A DNA stretch of 64,000 nucleotides from CAWAND01 sp963807065 (GTDB taxonomy: Bacteria > Chloroflexota > Anaerolineae > Anaerolineales > E44-bin32). Under the pieces are notes generated by a model. It worked only from the letters and a program-made list of their open reading frames with translations, did no database searches and was not told the origin of the DNA. The position numbers and the translations under genes are program-made. The stretch spans positions 186,001 through 250,000 of the forward strand of contig CAWDZQ010000003.1 of NCBI GenBank assembly GCA_963807065.1, in the 5' to 3' direction. This document shows positions 61,886 through 64,000 of the stretch, piece by piece. How positions within the stretch are numbered: the stretch's first letter is position 1; each line of letters begins with the position of its first letter.

Positions 61886-62398
61886 CTAGCCTTTTCGGCG
61901 GGTGATGAGTTGCAGGCGCATCCGCCCCAACTGCAGGATGTCCCCATGCCGGATTGGCGAAGGGGATTGGGGTTCGAGTTTGCGGCCATTGATCATCGTG
62001 CCGTTGACGCTGTCCAGGTCGGCCAGAAATATCCCACTCTCAAGCATCCTGATTTCGGCATGAAGGCGGGATACGCCCATATCATAAGCTTCGCGCGTCG
62101 CCAGGTCGATATCCGGCACGACGGCCTGGCCATCCACGGCACGCCCCAAAGTGAAATTCTCGCGACCGACCAGGGAGAGAATCTCGCCTGACGAAAGAAC
62201 ACGCAGTCCCATCATCGCGCCCGATGCCAGCTCCGGCTCAGGGGGAGCAGGTTTGGTGGTGTTGGCTTCACTCTCCAGGCGGTCGCGGGGGATGCTTACG
62301 GTGGGCATCGGGGAGACGTGAACCAAACGGCTGCCGCATTCCGTGCAGTAAAGGGTGCCCACAAACTCCTGATGTTTGCAGTTGGGACACTCAATCAT
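61886..62398 (-). CDS. Zinc-ribbon FHA-domain protein
   Basis: This protein of about 170 residues has an N-terminal zinc ribbon (CPNCKHQEF ... CTECGSRL) and a C-terminal FHA domain (about residues 75-165). The phosphothreonine-binding signature is complete: FTLGRAVD, then GVSRLHAEI, then DLDSVNGTMINGRKL. It should read phosphothreonine marks set by the Ser/Thr kinase of this region and removed by the PP2C. Its ATG at 62398 overlaps the end of the J-domain/VWA gene; a GTG at 62407 is the alternative start. Confidence 0.92.
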   Translation of the reverse strand: MIECPNCKHQEFVGTLYCTECGSRLVHVSPMPTVSIPRDRLESEANTTKPAPPEPELASGAMMGLRVLSSGEILSLVGRENFTLGRAVDGQAVVPDIDLATREAYDMGVSRLHAEIRMLESGIFLADLDSVNGTMINGRKLEPQSPSPIRHGDILQLGRMRLQLITRRKG

Positions 62399-63884
62399 CG
62401 GTGACACCGCCCGACTCGGCGTGAGCGGGGAGGAGCAGCGCCCGGGTTCCGTACTTCAGGATCTTCTCTCCTTCAGTGGAAAACCGGCGGGCCCTGGCGA
62501 GGTTCTCGGCTTCGTTCAGAGCGGCTTTGGCCAGGTCTCGCTGCCCGTTGGCCAGCAGGTGGGTTGCCAGGTTCTCCAGACGCTGGGCAGCGTGGCTGGC
62601 GTGACCAAGCTCGGCCTCGTGTCTGGCCATATCCTGCATCCTATAGAGAGCGATCGACGACAGGGCCTCCACGATCTCCTGAGGCGGTGGCTGCGAATCC
62701 GGTTGGTCGGAAACGACGTGTTCGACCAGGACGGGTAAGCTATGCGTCTCGCCGCCTTCGGCCAACAGGTCACCCACAACGTCGAAGTGGGCCAATGTGA
62801 GCATTTGTTGGTCGCCGAGTGGGTGGATGACGACTTCCATCAGGATCCGGATGATCTCGTTGGCCGGCAGATTGCCAAGCTTGAGGGGCAAGCTATCCGA
62901 AAGCACCATCGGCTCGGGACGAAGACGGTAGGCCGATCGCAGATCAACGTATTGGGACAAGCTGCCTTCAAGCCGAACGCGGCTGGCAATGACCTTGCTG
63001 AGAGAATCGAAGATGTTCTCGAGCAATGCCGTCACAGCGCGGGGGCTGTCAAGGAAGAGGACATGGCCCCCAGTCCTACCGGCGAGGTCGTCAAGGAAGC
63101 GGTCGCTCCAATCGGAACCGATGCCGACGCCATTGATAGAAATCCCGCGCTCGGCCACCTTGCTGGCCAGGTCCAGACAGCCGGCTTCGTCGCCGTAGGT
63201 TCGGCCATCGGTGAGCAGGATGAGATGATTGACGCCCTCTTTGGTGAAGTTGAGCTCAAGCTGCTCCAGTCCCATTTGCAAGCCCTGCAGAATCTCAGTC
63301 CCCCCTTCGGCTTGAAGCAAGCTCAAACGCGCCCTGGCCACGCTCAAATCACGTGCCTGATCGGGGGACACGATCAATTCGGCGTGGTCGCTAAAGGCCG
63401 TCACCGAGGCCTGGTCCTGCGCCTGAAGCGATTTGAGAATCTCGTGCGCCGCCGAACGAACATGATCGAGGCGCTGGCCGCGCATCGAGGTGGATCGGTC
63501 GATGACGAGAGAAAGGTTGACCGGCGGCCGGACGTGAGCCACGGCTTCCTTCGGTTCAATGTCCAGAAGCATGTAGTGGACCTGAGGCTCAGGGAGCTGA
63601 AGCAGGGCTCTCCGGCTGTGCAGCACCCTGGTGGAGAAAGGCGACTGCGCCGCCTGTTCGAGCTCCTCCTCCGCCAGCTCCTGATCATAGGCCCGACGGG
63701 CGTCGGCATCAACCAGGGTCTCGTAGGCCTGGCTGATATCGAGGAAGACCTCGGTGTCCCCGGGCCGCTCATTGCGGTCGGGGTGCAGGCGCAGTGCGGC
63801 CTGCCGGTAAGCGCGCCGCAGCTGGTCGGTTGAGGCGTTCCTCGGAACTCCGAGCAGGGAATAGTAGTTCTTCCTACCCGCCAA
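62391..63884 (-). CDS. J-domain and von Willebrand factor A fusion protein
   Basis: This is a 497-residue protein. Residues 5-70 are a DnaJ-type J domain with the HPD motif (residues 34-36), which recruits and stimulates an Hsp70. Residues 118-300 are a VWA domain with a complete metal site (VIDRSTSM, GGTEI, LLTDGRT). The C-terminal part has a beta-rich block and a final helical segment with AKAALNEAENLARARRF. A J domain joined to a VWA is unusual: it would bring a chaperone to a metal-dependent protein-binding domain. It starts 14 bp after the PP2C stop and its end overlaps the FHA start. Confidence 0.92.
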   Translation of the reverse strand: MAGRKNYYSLLGVPRNASTDQLRRAYRQAALRLHPDRNERPGDTEVFLDISQAYETLVDADARRAYDQELAEEELEQAAQSPFSTRVLHSRRALLQLPEPQVHYMLLDIEPKEAVAHVRPPVNLSLVIDRSTSMRGQRLDHVRSAAHEILKSLQAQDQASVTAFSDHAELIVSPDQARDLSVARARLSLLQAEGGTEILQGLQMGLEQLELNFTKEGVNHLILLTDGRTYGDEAGCLDLASKVAERGISINGVGIGSDWSDRFLDDLAGRTGGHVLFLDSPRAVTALLENIFDSLSKVIASRVRLEGSLSQYVDLRSAYRLRPEPMVLSDSLPLKLGNLPANEIIRILMEVVIHPLGDQQMLTLAHFDVVGDLLAEGGETHSLPVLVEHVVSDQPDSQPPPQEIVEALSSIALYRMQDMARHEAELGHASHAAQRLENLATHLLANGQRDLAKAALNEAENLARARRFSTEGEKILKYGTRALLLPAHAESGGVTDD

Positions 63885-63898
63885 AGGCCGGCTCCCGA

Positions 63899-64000
63899 TT
63901 ACACAGGTGGAAAGGAGATCAGGAGCGCGGTGATGTTATCCGGCCCCCCTGCCGCGTTGGCGGCATGGACGAGTTCTTCACACGCGCTCTGTGGAGTGGG
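63899..64000 (-). CDS. PP2C-type Ser/Thr phosphatase, C-terminal end only
   Basis: Reading the minus strand from the window edge gives ACEELVHAANAAGGPDNITALLI and a stop at 63899. This is the characteristic end of PP2C phosphatases, where GGPDNIT holds a metal-binding aspartate. The rest lies outside the window. It removes phosphate from serine/threonine and is the first visible gene of the operon, the natural opposite of the Ser/Thr kinase at 55205. Confidence 0.88.
   Translation of the reverse strand, partial: PTPQSACEELVHAANAAGGPDNITALLISFPPV

Overview
The window is a 64 kb piece of a GC-rich bacterial chromosome. It has no rRNA, tRNA, CRISPR array, transposase or phage gene. The gene set suggests a Chloroflexota bacterium, perhaps near Anaerolineae. 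It contains many lipoproteins whose lipobox is followed by a Thr/Pro-rich linker, zinc-ribbon and FHA proteins, J-domain/VWA proteins, small Ras-like GTPases and AddAB rather than RecBCD. This assignment is an inference from gene content; no marker phylogeny was possible.

Layout. 1-2 kb: the end of a membrane redox subunit, a DsrE-like protein and a LysR regulator. 2-9.4 kb: two secreted esterases/hydrolases, a pirin, a cold-shock protein, a PrmA-like methyltransferase with a small upstream partner, and a frameshifted lipoprotein. 9.8-13.2 kb: a three-gene ABC exporter. 13.3-19.7 kb: addB-addA. 19.8-27.4 kb: lipoproteins interleaved with a 3-methyladenine glycosylase-like gene, a radical SAM protein and a uracil-DNA glycosylase-like gene. 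27.6-35 kb: typA, a methyltransferase, an LCP-family protein with a partner, a class IV aminotransferase and a DMT transporter. 35-40 kb: a SLC13-type permease, a Rab-like GTPase with its partner, yjbQ and a zinc-ribbon protein. 40.5-46.9 kb: a decayed ftsH fragment, an MFS exporter, a glycosyltransferase, ligA and an alpha-oxoamine synthase. 47-56.3 kb: a CpXC protein, a histidine kinase, a class III aminotransferase, an acyl-CoA ligase, ftsH and a Ser/Thr kinase. 56.4-60.3 kb: a diacylglycerol-kinase-like protein, an SH3 protein, a DUF971 protein and a large lipoprotein. 60.3-64 kb: a minus-strand signalling operon in the order PP2C phosphatase, J-domain/VWA, FHA, an 80-residue protein, an OmpR-type regulator and an Arf/MglA-like GTPase.

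Three observations stand out. First, a perfect or near-perfect palindrome TTGTGAA-N4-TTCACAA recurs. Two copies lie just upstream of DNA-repair genes (addAB and the methyladenine glycosylase), which suggests a shared operator. Second, at least eight genes, including the normally essential ligA, are broken by one base, often in a G or C run. This looks more like uncorrected sequencing or assembly error than decay, and it also creates a false 986-residue histidine kinase/CpXC fusion. Third, the intergenic spaces hold real gene remnants: the end of an esterase duplicated beside the intact gene, the C-terminus of a second FtsH, and the last helices of an MFS transporter.

Promoters of the TTGACN-17-TANANT type are clear upstream of several genes. 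At four genes the -10 box lies within about 10 nt of the start codon, so some messages are probably leaderless.
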